This document shows positions 49,493-59,085 of a DNA stretch of 64,000 nucleotides, piece after piece; within the stretch, counting starts at the first letter, position 1; each line of letters opens with the position of its first letter. The DNA comes from Acholeplasma equirhinis (lineage in GTDB: Bacteria > Bacillota_I > Bacilli_A > Acholeplasmatales > Acholeplasmataceae). The translations under genes and the position numbers were made by a program. The notes under the pieces are model-generated. The model saw only the letters and a program-made list of their open reading frames with translations, did not search any database and was not told where the DNA came from. The stretch lies in assembly GCF_017052655.1 (NCBI RefSeq), contig NZ_JAFIDC010000001.1, positions 682,001 through 746,000 on the forward strand, given 5' to 3'.

Positions 49493-50902
49493 TTATGATT
49501 TCTTTTTGTTTTTTCCTAGTTCTTCGAATAAATCACCTAATGTGATATCTTCAACTTTTTCATCGACTAAGTATTTTTCAAACTCATCGCGTTCAAGTTT
49601 ATTTAATAATTTCTTAACAGAAAGTTTTAATACCCAACCTTCTTTAGAGAATTCGATCACTTTAGCTTGGACCATGTCACCAACTTGGTAATGGTCAGCA
49701 ATATTAATTTTAGGATCATTATGTGCTTCTGATGCTGGAATAAATCCATCAACTGAATTGTATGAAACTTGAATACCATCTTTAGAAACTTTTTCAACTC
49801 TAACTTCTAAAGTTTGGCCTACATTGACTGAAAGGTCAGCCCATGGATTATCTTCTAATGCTTTTCTGCTTAATGCAATCTTTTCTGCTTTTAAGTCTTT
49901 AGAAATAATTGCAACTTCAAGTTCATCACCAATTTTTAGATATGCATCAAAATTAGCTTTTGGATTCCAAGAATATTCATTCTTGTGAAGTAATCCTTTT
50001 ACGTCTCTTGCAAGTTCAACAAGTACACCAAATGGTAATTTAGATACAATTTTACCTGTAACTCGATCACCAATCTTATGTGATTCAAGATAAGCTTGGT
50101 ATGGTGTTGGCATTAAAGCTTTCATAGAAAGGTCTAAGCGATTGCCTTCTTTTTTGATTACTTTAACTTTAACTGTTTGTCCTTTTTGAAGTGCATCTTC
50201 AATTTTATCAATTCTGTGATGCGAAACTTGAGAGATACGTAACATACCAGATACATGTCCAAATTTAACAAATGCAGCATGTGCTTCAAATGATTCAACA
50301 ACGCCTTCTAAAATTTGACCTGTTTGAATTGAGTCTAATTCTTTTTGACGATCTGCTAATCTTTCTTCTTGTTGTTTTTGTCTAATTGCTTCATAAATTG
50401 GTTTTCTAGTTGCAATTAGTTTAGGACGACGTTTATCTGCCTTGTATTCTTCAATAAGTACTTCAAGGGTTGTTCCAACAAGTGCTTCTTTCTTTTCTTT
50501 TAATTCGAAATCAAGCAATGTGAACGGTAAAAATAATTCAATTCTGTCATAGTCTAAAACGAGTCCTTTATCACCAACTGATTTAACAGTTGTCTTAATA
50601 GGTGTTTTAGCTTCATAAGCATTTTCAATTTCTTCAATTTTTTTATCTGCTAAAAGTGGTAATCTTGAAAGTAAGATTAATAAAGAATCATCACGTTCTG
50701 AAACAGATGTGACTTTTACACGAATTTTATCGCCAACTTTAATAACTTTTCGTAAGTCAGCTGGTTGAGGGTTATCAAAATACTGAGAGTAAATAACACC
50801 TTCAGTTGGTGCTTTGATGTCTAAATATACAACGTCTTTCTCAACTTTGAATGCTTCGCCTTCAATAATTTGTCCTTTTTCCGGATAAATAAAATCGCTC
50901 AT
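49493..50902 (-). CDS. rpsA: ribosomal protein S1 homologue
   Basis: A 469-residue protein of about six S1/OB-type RNA-binding repeats (starts near EKGQIIEGEAFKVEKD, IQTGQILEGVVESFEAHAAFVKFG, HKIGDRVTGKIVSKLPFGVLVEL, VNVGQTLEVRVEKVSKDGIQV, YQVGDMVQAKVIEFSKEGW). The first two and last are divergent. It is longer than the four-repeat Bacillus YpfD. The ATG shares a base with the cmk stop (TAATG). In low-GC Gram-positives S1 homologues are not always firmly ribosome-bound. Confidence 0.9.
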   Translation of the reverse strand: MSDFIYPEKGQIIEGEAFKVEKDVVYLDIKAPTEGVIYSQYFDNPQPADLRKVIKVGDKIRVKVTSVSERDDSLLILLSRLPLLADKKIEEIENAYEAKTPIKTTVKSVGDKGLVLDYDRIELFLPFTLLDFELKEKKEALVGTTLEVLIEEYKADKRRPKLIATRKPIYEAIRQKQQEERLADRQKELDSIQTGQILEGVVESFEAHAAFVKFGHVSGMLRISQVSHHRIDKIEDALQKGQTVKVKVIKKEGNRLDLSMKALMPTPYQAYLESHKIGDRVTGKIVSKLPFGVLVELARDVKGLLHKNEYSWNPKANFDAYLKIGDELEVAIISKDLKAEKIALSRKALEDNPWADLSVNVGQTLEVRVEKVSKDGIQVSYNSVDGFIPASEAHNDPKINIADHYQVGDMVQAKVIEFSKEGWVLKLSVKKLLNKLERDEFEKYLVDEKVEDITLGDLFEELGKNKKKS

Positions 50903-51564
50903 TATAATTCTCCTTTTGCTGATCTTATCAGCCCAATAATTTTTTCCACAGTTTGATCAATTGTTAAATGTGTTGTATCTATTTCAATTGCATCATCAGC
51001 TTTTTTTAGTGGTGATTCTTTTCTTGTTGAGTCTTTGATATCTCTTGTGACAAGTTCTTCAACAATCTTTTCTAAGTTCACATCGTGTCCTTTTTCAAGT
51101 TTTTCACGATGTCTTCTTTTTGCTCTTTCTTCAACTTTAGCAGTTAAGAAAACTTTTACTTGAGCATTTGGCATGACAACTGTTCCGATGTCTCTACCAT
51201 CCATAACGACATCACCAGCTTCTGCTGCCATTTTTTGGAGTTCAACCATTTTTCTTCTCACATATGGGAAAGAGGATACTAAAGAAACATTCTTAGTGAC
51301 TTCTTTAGTTCTAATTTCTTCCTCAACATTTCTGTTGTCAACATAAATGTGATCATCATGGTAAGAAATTCTAATGGACTCTAAAAATAAGTATTGTGAT
51401 TCGTCATTTAAATCAATTTGCCTTTCGATGGCAATTAAAGTAACCGCACGATACATCGCTCCGGTGTCTATATGCGTCATTTTTAATCTATCAGCAATTA
51501 ATTTACTGATGGTCGATTTACCGCTACCTGCTGGACCATCAATGGCAACTTGAAACCCCGCCAT
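50902..51564 (-). CDS. cmk: cytidylate kinase
   Basis: Phosphorylates CMP and dCMP. The 220-residue protein begins MAGFQVAIDGPAGSGKSTISK with the P-loop, then HIDTGAMYRAVT, DGRDIGTVVMPNA and RDIKDSTRKESPL. The ATG at 51562-51564 is behind GGAGGG; the upstream in-frame ATG at 51579 overlaps that ribosome site and is rejected. It lies between rluB and rpsA, a conserved order. Confidence 0.95.
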   Translation of the reverse strand: MAGFQVAIDGPAGSGKSTISKLIADRLKMTHIDTGAMYRAVTLIAIERQIDLNDESQYLFLESIRISYHDDHIYVDNRNVEEEIRTKEVTKNVSLVSSFPYVRRKMVELQKMAAEAGDVVMDGRDIGTVVMPNAQVKVFLTAKVEERAKRRHREKLEKGHDVNLEKIVEELVTRDIKDSTRKESPLKKADDAIEIDTTHLTIDQTVEKIIGLIRSAKGEL

Positions 51565-51612
51565 AAAATTTCCCTCCATACTTAGTATTATTATAACATA
51601 GATAAATCTATG

Positions 51613-52347
51613 TCACTTCTCTGATGCCAAATTGCTTCTATAGAGTTTCTTAATTTCATGGGCTTTAAGAGGTCTGTATGAACCACGTTCAACTTCTTCA
51701 AGTGTTAAGTGATCAAAACGTACTCTTGTTAATCCTTTGATTGGATGTCCCATCATCTCAAAACATTTTTCCATGTCAGAAATAGAAAAGTCTGTAACTG
51801 TTAATCGTACTAAAGTAGATTGATGTTTTTTATCAAGTTCTATAATTCCGATTTCATTTGGTTTAAAGAATATACCATTAAAATCTTGACCATTTCTTAA
51901 TTGTCTAATCTTTTCCTTAATGACAATACCTTTTAAACGTACCATATATGCTTGTTCAACACCTGAATCTTTTAAAGTTAACTTTTTGGTGAGTTCACCA
52001 TCGTTTGTTAAAATTAAAACACCTGCTGCATCATATGGTAATTTGTGAATCGGAAAGAGTCTTAAATTTCTTTCTTCTTCAGAGAATAAATCAAGGACAT
52101 TACGTCTTTTGTGAATATCTGATGTTGTTGATAAGTATCCTGTAGGCTTATTTACTAAATAATAAAAAAGCGGAACTTTATCAATTGTCTTGCCATCAAC
52201 TGTAATAGTATCTTTTTCTGATACTTTTGTTCCGACTTCTTTGACAACAACTTGATTCACTTTGACGCGTCCAGCCAAGATCAGTTCTTCAGATTTTCTT
52301 CTTGAAGCAACACCTGCTTGGGCTAAAACTTTTGCTAATCTTTCCAT
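51613..52347 (-). CDS. rluB: RluB/RsuA-family pseudouridine synthase homologue lacking the catalytic Asp
   Basis: A 244-residue protein with an N-terminal S4 domain (MERLAKVLAQAGVASRRKSEELILAGRVKVN) and an RsuA/RluB catalytic fold (YYLVNKPTGYLSTTSD, LILTNDGELTKKL). The normal RLDxxTxGL motif that carries the catalytic Asp reads HKLPYDAAGVL here, with Pro104 at the Asp position (codon CCA). The protein may be inactive and act as an RNA-binding assembly factor, or use nearby Asp106. First gene of the rluB-cmk-rpsA-der-gpsA operon with an extended -10 promoter. Confidence 0.85.
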   Translation of the reverse strand: MERLAKVLAQAGVASRRKSEELILAGRVKVNQVVVKEVGTKVSEKDTITVDGKTIDKVPLFYYLVNKPTGYLSTTSDIHKRRNVLDLFSEEERNLRLFPIHKLPYDAAGVLILTNDGELTKKLTLKDSGVEQAYMVRLKGIVIKEKIRQLRNGQDFNGIFFKPNEIGIIELDKKHQSTLVRLTVTDFSISDMEKCFEMMGHPIKGLTRVRFDHLTLEEVERGSYRPLKAHEIKKLYRSNLASEK

Positions 52348-52362
52348 TTCTTCACCGTTATT

Positions 52363-52371
52363 ATTATAGCA
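52363..52371 (-). promoter_or_regulatory. extended -10 promoter of the rluB-cmk-rpsA-der-gpsA operon
   Basis: Minus strand TGCTATAAT, a complete extended -10, about 20 bp before the rluB ATG. Confidence 0.65.
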
Positions 52372-52377
52372 TAATTA

Positions 52378-52427
52378 ACTAAAGTTAAGTTGCAAATCGT
52401 TAAATTAACATAGTGCCTAACTTTAGT
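52378..52427. repeat. 10-bp inverted repeat upstream of rluB
   Basis: ACTAAAGTTA (52378-52387) and TAACTTTAGT (52418-52427), 30-nt spacing, just upstream of the extended -10; possible operator. Confidence 0.4.
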
Positions 52428-52430
52428 CCA

Positions 52431-52453
52431 AATAAAAAGACCATATGGTCTTT
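52431..52453 (-). terminator. terminator of efp
   Basis: Stem AAAGACC/GGTCTTT with loop ATAT and a T-rich minus-strand tail. Confidence 0.8.
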
Positions 52454-52466
52454 ATTATTCATGTGA

Positions 52467-53024
52467 TTATGCTCTTGAAACGTATGTTCCTTCTGAGGTA
52501 TTTACGATGACTTTTTCACCTGATTCGATAAACATTGGAACTTTAATTAAGTAGCCAGATGGTAACCAAGCATCTTTCATCGCATTTGTTTTTGTATCAC
52601 CTTTGACACCTGGAACAGTTTCTTTAATTTCTAAGACAACTTTTTCAGGAATTTGGATACCGATAATTTCTTCACCATAAAGATTGATTTCAACATTCAT
52701 ACCTTCAGACATGAAGTTTAATTCCCATTCGATTCTTGATTTATCAAGTTCGATTTGTTCATATGTTTCCATATTCATGAAAACATGTGTATCACCTTGT
52801 GCATATAAATATTGCATTGGTGTACGATCGATTTGTGCACGACCTACTTTGTCACCTGCTTTGAATGTGTATTCAAAGATTGAACCAGTGCGTAAGTTTC
52901 TCATTTTTGTTGTTACAAGCGCACCACTACGTGCTGACTTAGTGTGTAAGAAATCTAAGATAACATAAATGTTACCATCAAATTCAATTGTTAAGCCAGT
53001 TTTAAACTCGTTTGTAGAGACCAT
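52467..53024 (-). CDS. efp: elongation factor P, with Arg at the tip position 32
   Basis: Relieves ribosomes stalled at polyproline. The 185-residue, three-domain protein is typical of EF-P. The loop that reaches the peptidyl transferase centre reads [11 protein letters not shown], placing Arg32 where Bacillus has the modified Lys32 and where EarP-type proteins have rhamnosylated Arg. No modification gene is visible in this window. It is the last gene of the mutS-mutL-miaA-aroK-aroQ-efp run, and aroQ-efp linkage is also seen in Bacillus. Confidence 0.94.
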   Translation of the reverse strand: MVSTNEFKTGLTIEFDGNIYVILDFLHTKSARSGALVTTKMRNLRTGSIFEYTFKAGDKVGRAQIDRTPMQYLYAQGDTHVFMNMETYEQIELDKSRIEWELNFMSEGMNVEINLYGEEIIGIQIPEKVVLEIKETVPGVKGDTKTNAMKDAWLPSGYLIKVPMFIESGEKVIVNTSEGTYVSRA

Positions 53025-53066
53025 ATTATTAACTCCTTTTATTAAACCTTCTATATTTTACAAAAT

Positions 53067-53486
53067 TTAGCTCAATTTTTCAACCAAATAGTGAACAGCT
53101 TCGATATATGACTGTTCTTTTTTACCATAAATACTATGATTTACCACATCTTTTATGAAATTCACTTGTCTGAACGCTTCTCGTTCATAAATATTGGATA
53201 AATGGACTTCAACTTTAGGAACCATTAGTATCTCAAGTGCATCACGAATAGCAATTGATGTATGTGTATATCCACCTGCATTGATAATGAGGCCATCTGA
53301 ATCTAAGCCTTGAAGATAATCAATAATTGCACCTTCATGATTGCTTTGAAAGAATGAAAAACTAATATTTGGAAATGTCTTTTCAATTAAAAGATTTAAA
53401 TCATCTAAGGTAAATCTGCCGTAATGTTCTTCTTTTCTTTTACCTAACATATTAAGATTTGGACCATTGACTACAGCTATTTTCAT
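53067..53486 (-). CDS. aroQ: 3-dehydroquinate dehydratase, type II
   Basis: Third step of the shikimate pathway. The 139-residue protein shows VVNGPNLNMLGKRKEEHYG with the catalytic Tyr, INAGGYTHTSIAIRDAL, and EVHLSNIYEREAFR with the catalytic His. The ATG at 53484-53486 overlaps the end of aroK. Only this and aroK of the pathway are in the window. Confidence 0.92.
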   Translation of the reverse strand: MKIAVVNGPNLNMLGKRKEEHYGRFTLDDLNLLIEKTFPNISFSFFQSNHEGAIIDYLQGLDSDGLIINAGGYTHTSIAIRDALEILMVPKVEVHLSNIYEREAFRQVNFIKDVVNHSIYGKKEQSYIEAVHYLVEKLS

Positions 53487-53974
53487 TTCTTCGCCCATCC
53501 TTTGTATGCTTCTATTATATCATCTACACATTTTTCTATTGAATCATGGTTTCTAACGATCATATCTGCAAAGTCTTGGTATTTTAAGAAACGTTTGTCA
53601 TAAATCTCTTCTAATGGTGTTGTTTTAAGTAAAGGTCTTTGATGACTTTTTTCTAATCTTTTTTTCAAGATTTCAATCGGAACATCGATATATACTTTAA
53701 ATCCATCCATTAAAACCTTATTTCTTTTTTGAGTTACAATACCACCACCGGTTGAAATCACAGCAGGTGATGTTTTAATTGCTGATAAAACCTCAGTTTC
53801 AACTGAACGAAAAACATCTTCTCCATAATTCTCGAAGATATCTTCAATAAACATCCCCTTTTCTTCTTCAATCTTTTGATCAAGATCAATAAATGGAATG
53901 CCTAATTTAAATGATAAACGCTTGCCAATTGTTGTTTTTCCACTACCTGGCATGCCGATTAAATAAATTCTCAT
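53483..53974 (-). CDS. aroK: shikimate kinase
   Basis: Phosphorylates shikimate. The 163-residue P-loop kinase has LIGMPGSGKTTIGKRL, the substrate-binding DLDQKIEEE and STGGGIV, and the lid region LEKSHQRPLL. It overlaps miaA upstream by 4 bp and aroQ downstream by 4 bp, so it is tightly coupled to both. Confidence 0.92.
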   Translation of the reverse strand: MRIYLIGMPGSGKTTIGKRLSFKLGIPFIDLDQKIEEEKGMFIEDIFENYGEDVFRSVETEVLSAIKTSPAVISTGGGIVTQKRNKVLMDGFKVYIDVPIEILKKRLEKSHQRPLLKTTPLEEIYDKRFLKYQDFADMIVRNHDSIEKCVDDIIEAYKGWAKK

Positions 53975-54819
53975 GTTTTCTCCAAAAAGGTTTTAACATC
54001 ATTTAGTACATCTAAAAATAGAGTAGGACTTAATGCATCATAGATGTTAGGTTTCATTTGATTTTTAAACCATGTCTTTTGTTTTTTTGCAAATCGCATT
54101 GAAACTTGTATAATTTTTTCTTTTGCTTCTTCAAGCGAAACTTGACCTAACAGATAAGATTTGATTTCACGATAACCGATGATGTTTAATTCATAATCCA
54201 TTAATCCTTTAACTTCATCGATAAAACCTTCTTCAATCATTTGATCCAAACGATATTTTAATCTTTCTTTTAAAACAGTTCTATCAATATCTAAATAGAT
54301 TAAAAAAATATCATAAAGTGCCTCATCTTTCTTTATCTTTTCGCTACGTTTACTACCTGCGAGTATTTGTTTATACGCAGAATTTACACGCCTAACGTTT
54401 GAAAAGTCTATGTCAAGAGTTGGGTCTTTTAGTTTAATGGCTTCAACTTTTTCCTCATGTGATACATCAACAAACGCTTCATCATATGCTTCGAATTCAT
54501 AATTATATAGTGCAGATTTTATGTATAACCCTGAACCACCAACAATCATTGGTACATCAATTTTATTAAGTAAATTTCTCACATCTTGTTGAAAATTATA
54601 GACAGTATATGGTTTAGCTAAGGGATTAATACTTAAGAGATGATGCTTAATACCTTCTTGTTCATCTTGTTTAATTTTAGCAGATCCAATATTTAATTCT
54701 TGATATATTTGGACCGAATCTCCATTGATGACCTCACCATTTAATGCTTTGGCAAGTTTGATTGAAAGACCTGTTTTGCCACTTGCTGTGGGACCCATTA
54801 TACAGATAACTTTTTTCAT
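53971..54819 (-). CDS. miaA: tRNA dimethylallyltransferase
   Basis: Adds the dimethylallyl group to A37 of tRNAs reading UNN codons. The 282-residue protein begins with IMGPTASGKTGLSIKLA and shows INGDSVQIYQ, VGGSGLYIKS, FIDEVKGLMDY and the late GYREIKSYL. It overlaps mutL by 4 bp; mutL-miaA linkage is common in bacteria. Confidence 0.95.
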   Translation of the reverse strand: MKKVICIMGPTASGKTGLSIKLAKALNGEVINGDSVQIYQELNIGSAKIKQDEQEGIKHHLLSINPLAKPYTVYNFQQDVRNLLNKIDVPMIVGGSGLYIKSALYNYEFEAYDEAFVDVSHEEKVEAIKLKDPTLDIDFSNVRRVNSAYKQILAGSKRSEKIKKDEALYDIFLIYLDIDRTVLKERLKYRLDQMIEEGFIDEVKGLMDYELNIIGYREIKSYLLGQVSLEEAKEKIIQVSMRFAKKQKTWFKNQMKPNIYDALSPTLFLDVLNDVKTFLEKT

Positions 54820-56522
54820 ACGATTCGCTTAAACATCTTTTCGATGTCGTATTGTGAAAGTTTAATTAAAACAGGTCTTCCATGTGGACAAGTATATGGA
54901 TTTTTACAAAGTCTTAAATCTTCTATCAGTTTGTTAATTTCAATAAGTGAGAGTTGATGATTTGCTTTAATTGCACCTTTACATGCAATGTCTTTTGCTA
55001 AATGATTTCTTAAATTCTTTAAATTGATTTGTTTTTCATCTTGAAGTTGTTCTAAGATAGCAGAAATTGCGATATCAATTTCTTTATCACGTAACCAAGT
55101 TGGATGATGTGTTAATTTTAAATCTTTAAAATAGAATCCTAAATCTTTTAAACTTTTTGAATTTTGTTTTAAAAGATTAAAGTCACTTTCAGTAATTGAA
55201 AGTTCTCTTGGAATCATTAATTGATAAAAATTAGATGCTAATTCACCAACTTTGGATTCATAGTATTCATAACGAATACGTTCTGCTGCAGCGTGTTGGT
55301 CCATAAGATATAAACCATGTTGATTTTGGAAGATGAGATAAGTACCAGAAAATGTACCAATATATTCAAGTTGTGGTAATTTTGGTTCTAATATTTCCTC
55401 TTTAACAATATCTTCTCTTAATTGTTCAGAATTAGGTTCTGTAATAATTTCTGATTTTGCTAGTTCAAAGAGGTCAAAATCTTTCGTTTTAAAGACTTCT
55501 TTTTTTACCTCAACTAAAGGTTCTCTAATTGGTAATTTACCGGTTTCTAGTGCTTCTTTTACAAGCGGTGTTAACGCATAACTAAACATAAGTTCATTAG
55601 CAAGTTTAACTTCCATCTTTTGTGGATGTACATTGACATCAACTAATGATGGGTCTATTGTTAAGTAGATCAATGAAAGTGGATATTTATTTGTCATTAA
55701 AAGTGTATTATAACCATCAATAACACTTTGTGATATTGAATAGTTTTTAACATATCTGTTATTAATAAATATATTAATATCACTACGTTTGCTTCTTGCA
55801 AATTTAGGGTCTGCAAAATATGCATCAACTTTTATTTTTCCAATAGAGGTATGTAACTCTTTTAAACCTTCTGATACACCTTTTCCATAAATATGTGTGA
55901 TCAGTGCTTGAATCGAGTCATTACCTAAACTGGATTTAAATTCTTTACCGTCTAAAACGAGTTTAAATTGTATCGATGGATTTGAGAGGGCAAGTTTATC
56001 AAAAATTTCTATGATTGCATTTTTTTCTGCTGATTCACTTCTTAAATATTTAAATCTAGCTGGTGTGTTATAGAAAAGTTCTTTAACAATCACTTTTGTA
56101 CCAACATTGATGACTGAAGTTCCTTCATTAACTAACTTCGATTGTTCAAGTGCAACAAAGTTACCATCTTGATCTTTCATTCTTGAATGAATTTCAAGTT
56201 TTGCAACTGAAGCTATAGCAGGTAAAGCCTCACCTCTAAAACCTAAGGTTTGAATATGATTTAAGTCATCTTTTTTAAAAACTTTGGATGTCGCATGGCG
56301 TAAAAAAGCTAAATGAAGGTCTGATTTATCCATCCCTTTACCATTATCGGTCACGATGATTGATTCAAGACCGAAATTATTAACTTCGATGGTAATTTTA
56401 GAAGCACCAGCATCGATTGCATTTTCGACCAATTCTTTAACAACTGAAGCAGGACGTTCAACAACTTCTCCTGCAGCAATCATATTAGCTAGTGCCATCT
56501 CCATTAAAGCGATTTGTGGCAT
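54816..56522 (-). CDS. mutL: DNA mismatch repair protein MutL, with endonuclease motif
   Basis: A 568-residue MutL. The GHKL ATPase domain (1-~330) has KELVENAIDAGA, VTDNGKGM, TLGFRGEAL. The C-terminal domain keeps DQHAAAERIRYE, which fits the DQHAx2Ex4E metal site of latent-endonuclease MutL proteins, and CPHGRPVLI. So nicking in mismatch repair is likely MutH-independent. It follows mutS by 10 bp. Most wall-less Mycoplasma lack MutS/L; their presence fits Acholeplasma. Confidence 0.95.
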   Translation of the reverse strand: MPQIALMEMALANMIAAGEVVERPASVVKELVENAIDAGASKITIEVNNFGLESIIVTDNGKGMDKSDLHLAFLRHATSKVFKKDDLNHIQTLGFRGEALPAIASVAKLEIHSRMKDQDGNFVALEQSKLVNEGTSVINVGTKVIVKELFYNTPARFKYLRSESAEKNAIIEIFDKLALSNPSIQFKLVLDGKEFKSSLGNDSIQALITHIYGKGVSEGLKELHTSIGKIKVDAYFADPKFARSKRSDINIFINNRYVKNYSISQSVIDGYNTLLMTNKYPLSLIYLTIDPSLVDVNVHPQKMEVKLANELMFSYALTPLVKEALETGKLPIREPLVEVKKEVFKTKDFDLFELAKSEIITEPNSEQLREDIVKEEILEPKLPQLEYIGTFSGTYLIFQNQHGLYLMDQHAAAERIRYEYYESKVGELASNFYQLMIPRELSITESDFNLLKQNSKSLKDLGFYFKDLKLTHHPTWLRDKEIDIAISAILEQLQDEKQINLKNLRNHLAKDIACKGAIKANHQLSLIEINKLIEDLRLCKNPYTCPHGRPVLIKLSQYDIEKMFKRIV

Positions 56523-56532
56523 ATTTCACCTT

Positions 56533-59061
56533 TTACTTTTTATTTTTGTTTCTTAATGTTTGTAAATATTTAAGTCTAACAAGTGCATCGACTGGAGTTA
56601 ATCTGTCAATATCCACATTTTCAAGCTCATCTAATAATTCTTGAATATCTTTTGGAAGAACGGTTTCTAATTTAATTTCTTCATGCAAATCGAAAAGATT
56701 CGTTAACTGTTCTTTAGAACTCTTTTCTAACTTTTTAAGAATAGTTTTAGAACGTTGAATAATTTTCTCTGGAATATGTGCAAGTTGTGCAACTTGAATA
56801 CCATAGGATTTATCAGAAGCACCAGGTTCTACTTGATGTAAGAAAACCATTGTGTCTTTTTCTTCTTTTGCACGCACATGTAAATTAGTTACATTTGATA
56901 AAGACTCAGATAGTTTTGTTAATTCATGATAGTGAGTTGAAAACATCATTTGCGCACCGATATCATTGTGAATGTATTCAATCATACCTTGAGCAAGTGC
57001 CATCCCATCATAAGTTGCTGTCCCACGGCCAATTTCATCAAATAAAATTAATGATTCTTTGGTTGCTTTTGTTAACGCTTCATTTGCTTCAACCATTTCA
57101 ACCATGAAGGTGGATTGACCACCAGCAATATCATCTGATGAACCAATTCGTGTAAAGATTGCATCATAAATCGGTAGATTTGCACGATTTGCAGGTACAA
57201 ACATACCACTTTGAGCCATGATGACAATGAGTGCAAACATACGCATATAGGTTGATTTACCGCTCATATTTGGACCAGTTAAAATAAAAATTTCTTGTGG
57301 TTTCATGGTGATATGATTTGAAATGAATTCAACATGTTGTTCAACAACTGGATGACGTCCATTCTCAATTTCAACCATAAAGTTTAAATTCAATTTTGGT
57401 CTAACATAGTTAAATTTATCTGAAACGGCTGCTAAAGATACAAACATATCAATCTTTGCAAGTGTTTGAGATAACTCTTGAAGTGAATTCATGTACTTCT
57501 TAGTTTCTTCTTTGATTTCTTGGAAGATTTCGTATTCTAATGCAAAAGATTTTTCTTTCGCATGTAAGAGTTTATCCTCTTGAACTTTTAGGTCTTGAGT
57601 AATGTATCTTTCACCATTTGCTAAAGTTTGTTTTCTAATATAACCAAACTCATCTTTGATTAGAGACATATTTCCTTTTGAAACTTCAATATAATAACCA
57701 AAGACACGGTTGTATCCGACTTTTAAGTTTTTGATACCTGTCTTTTCTCGTTCTTGATTTTCAAACTCTGTTAACCATGATTCACCGTGTAAGGCAATAT
57801 CTCTTAATTCATCAAGATCATGATTATAGCCTTCTTTAATCATGCCACCTTCCTTAACAAGAATTGGTGCATCATCAAGTAGTGCTTTATCAAGCATTTG
57901 ATATAGTTCAGTATGTGAATCAACTTTTTCATTCAATGTATCAATTAATTCGTTTTTATATTCACGAAGAATTTCTTTTAATGTTGGAATATTTTCTAGT
58001 GTATATTTCAGTTGAACGAGATCTCTTGCATTGGTATTATTTGATGCGATGCGGCCAACTAATCTGTTAATATCATATATTTTAGATAATGTTTCTTGAA
58101 GACGTTCTCTCGGTTCATATATCTTAAATGCTTCAATATAGTCATAACGACTTTCTAACACTTCCTTATCTTTGATAGGATGTGTTAAATAGTATCTCAA
58201 CATGCGTGAACCCATAGCTGTTTTTGTTTGATCTACCCAATAGATTAATGTCGATTTAGGGTTACCACTTAAACTTTCCGTTAATTCTAAGTGTTCTAAG
58301 ACATGACGATCTAAATGCATCAACTGTTTTGTTTTAGTGATTTGGAAAGGCATCATATGTGAGAGTTGTTGTTTACTTTGAGAGAATAAATAGTTGAGTA
58401 ATAAAGAGGCTGCTTGTTTTGCAGGTTTTGAAATAATACTTTTAACTAAGGCAGGATTATGAATTTCATCATCTTGGAACATTGAAATCACAATATTAAA
58501 ATCTCTTAAAGTTTGAACAAGTTTACTATCTGCTAAATTCTTTAATACAACTTCTTTCAATTCAACATTTTTAATTTCATCAAGTAAGGTTTCTTTTGTT
58601 AAACCATCGAGTAAAAATGTATCACCTGTTGAAATATCAGCATAAGCAAAGATATATCCATATTCTGAAAGTTCAATTGAACCGATAAAGTTAAATGAAG
58701 CATCTTTTAAGATACCATCATCGATGATCATCCCTGGTGTAATTAATTTAATAACTTCGCGTTCAACTAAACCTTTTCCAGGTTCAGTCACTTGTTCTGC
58801 AATGGCAACTTTAAATCCTTTTGAGACTAATTTTTGAATATAAACTTTAGCTGCATGGTATGGAACACCACACATGGGTACTTTAGTACCTGCATCTCTA
58901 GCAGTTAAAGCAATTTCTAAAACCTTTGATGCAACCAGTGCATCATCGAAAAACATCTCATAAAAGTCACCTAATCTAAAAAAGACTATCGCGTCAGCGT
59001 AGTCTTCTTTTAGGCGAATATATTGTTGCATCATTGGAGTATATTTTAGAATATCTTCCAT
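56533..59061 (-). CDS. mutS: DNA mismatch repair protein MutS
   Basis: An 842-residue MutS1. The mismatch-reading Phe-x-Glu motif is in FRLGDFYEMFFDDA near residue 30. The C-terminal ATPase has GPNMSGKSTYMR, IGSSDDIAGGQSTF, LFDEIGRGTATYDG and FSTHYHELT. A TATAAT just before the gene, inside the end of the previous frame, may be its own promoter. It starts the mutS-mutL-miaA-aroK-aroQ-efp run. Confidence 0.96.
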   Translation of the reverse strand: MEDILKYTPMMQQYIRLKEDYADAIVFFRLGDFYEMFFDDALVASKVLEIALTARDAGTKVPMCGVPYHAAKVYIQKLVSKGFKVAIAEQVTEPGKGLVEREVIKLITPGMIIDDGILKDASFNFIGSIELSEYGYIFAYADISTGDTFLLDGLTKETLLDEIKNVELKEVVLKNLADSKLVQTLRDFNIVISMFQDDEIHNPALVKSIISKPAKQAASLLLNYLFSQSKQQLSHMMPFQITKTKQLMHLDRHVLEHLELTESLSGNPKSTLIYWVDQTKTAMGSRMLRYYLTHPIKDKEVLESRYDYIEAFKIYEPRERLQETLSKIYDINRLVGRIASNNTNARDLVQLKYTLENIPTLKEILREYKNELIDTLNEKVDSHTELYQMLDKALLDDAPILVKEGGMIKEGYNHDLDELRDIALHGESWLTEFENQEREKTGIKNLKVGYNRVFGYYIEVSKGNMSLIKDEFGYIRKQTLANGERYITQDLKVQEDKLLHAKEKSFALEYEIFQEIKEETKKYMNSLQELSQTLAKIDMFVSLAAVSDKFNYVRPKLNLNFMVEIENGRHPVVEQHVEFISNHITMKPQEIFILTGPNMSGKSTYMRMFALIVIMAQSGMFVPANRANLPIYDAIFTRIGSSDDIAGGQSTFMVEMVEANEALTKATKESLILFDEIGRGTATYDGMALAQGMIEYIHNDIGAQMMFSTHYHELTKLSESLSNVTNLHVRAKEEKDTMVFLHQVEPGASDKSYGIQVAQLAHIPEKIIQRSKTILKKLEKSSKEQLTNLFDLHEEIKLETVLPKDIQELLDELENVDIDRLTPVDALVRLKYLQTLRNKNKK

Positions 59062-59085
59062 TATGACTCCTATTTTGTAATTATA

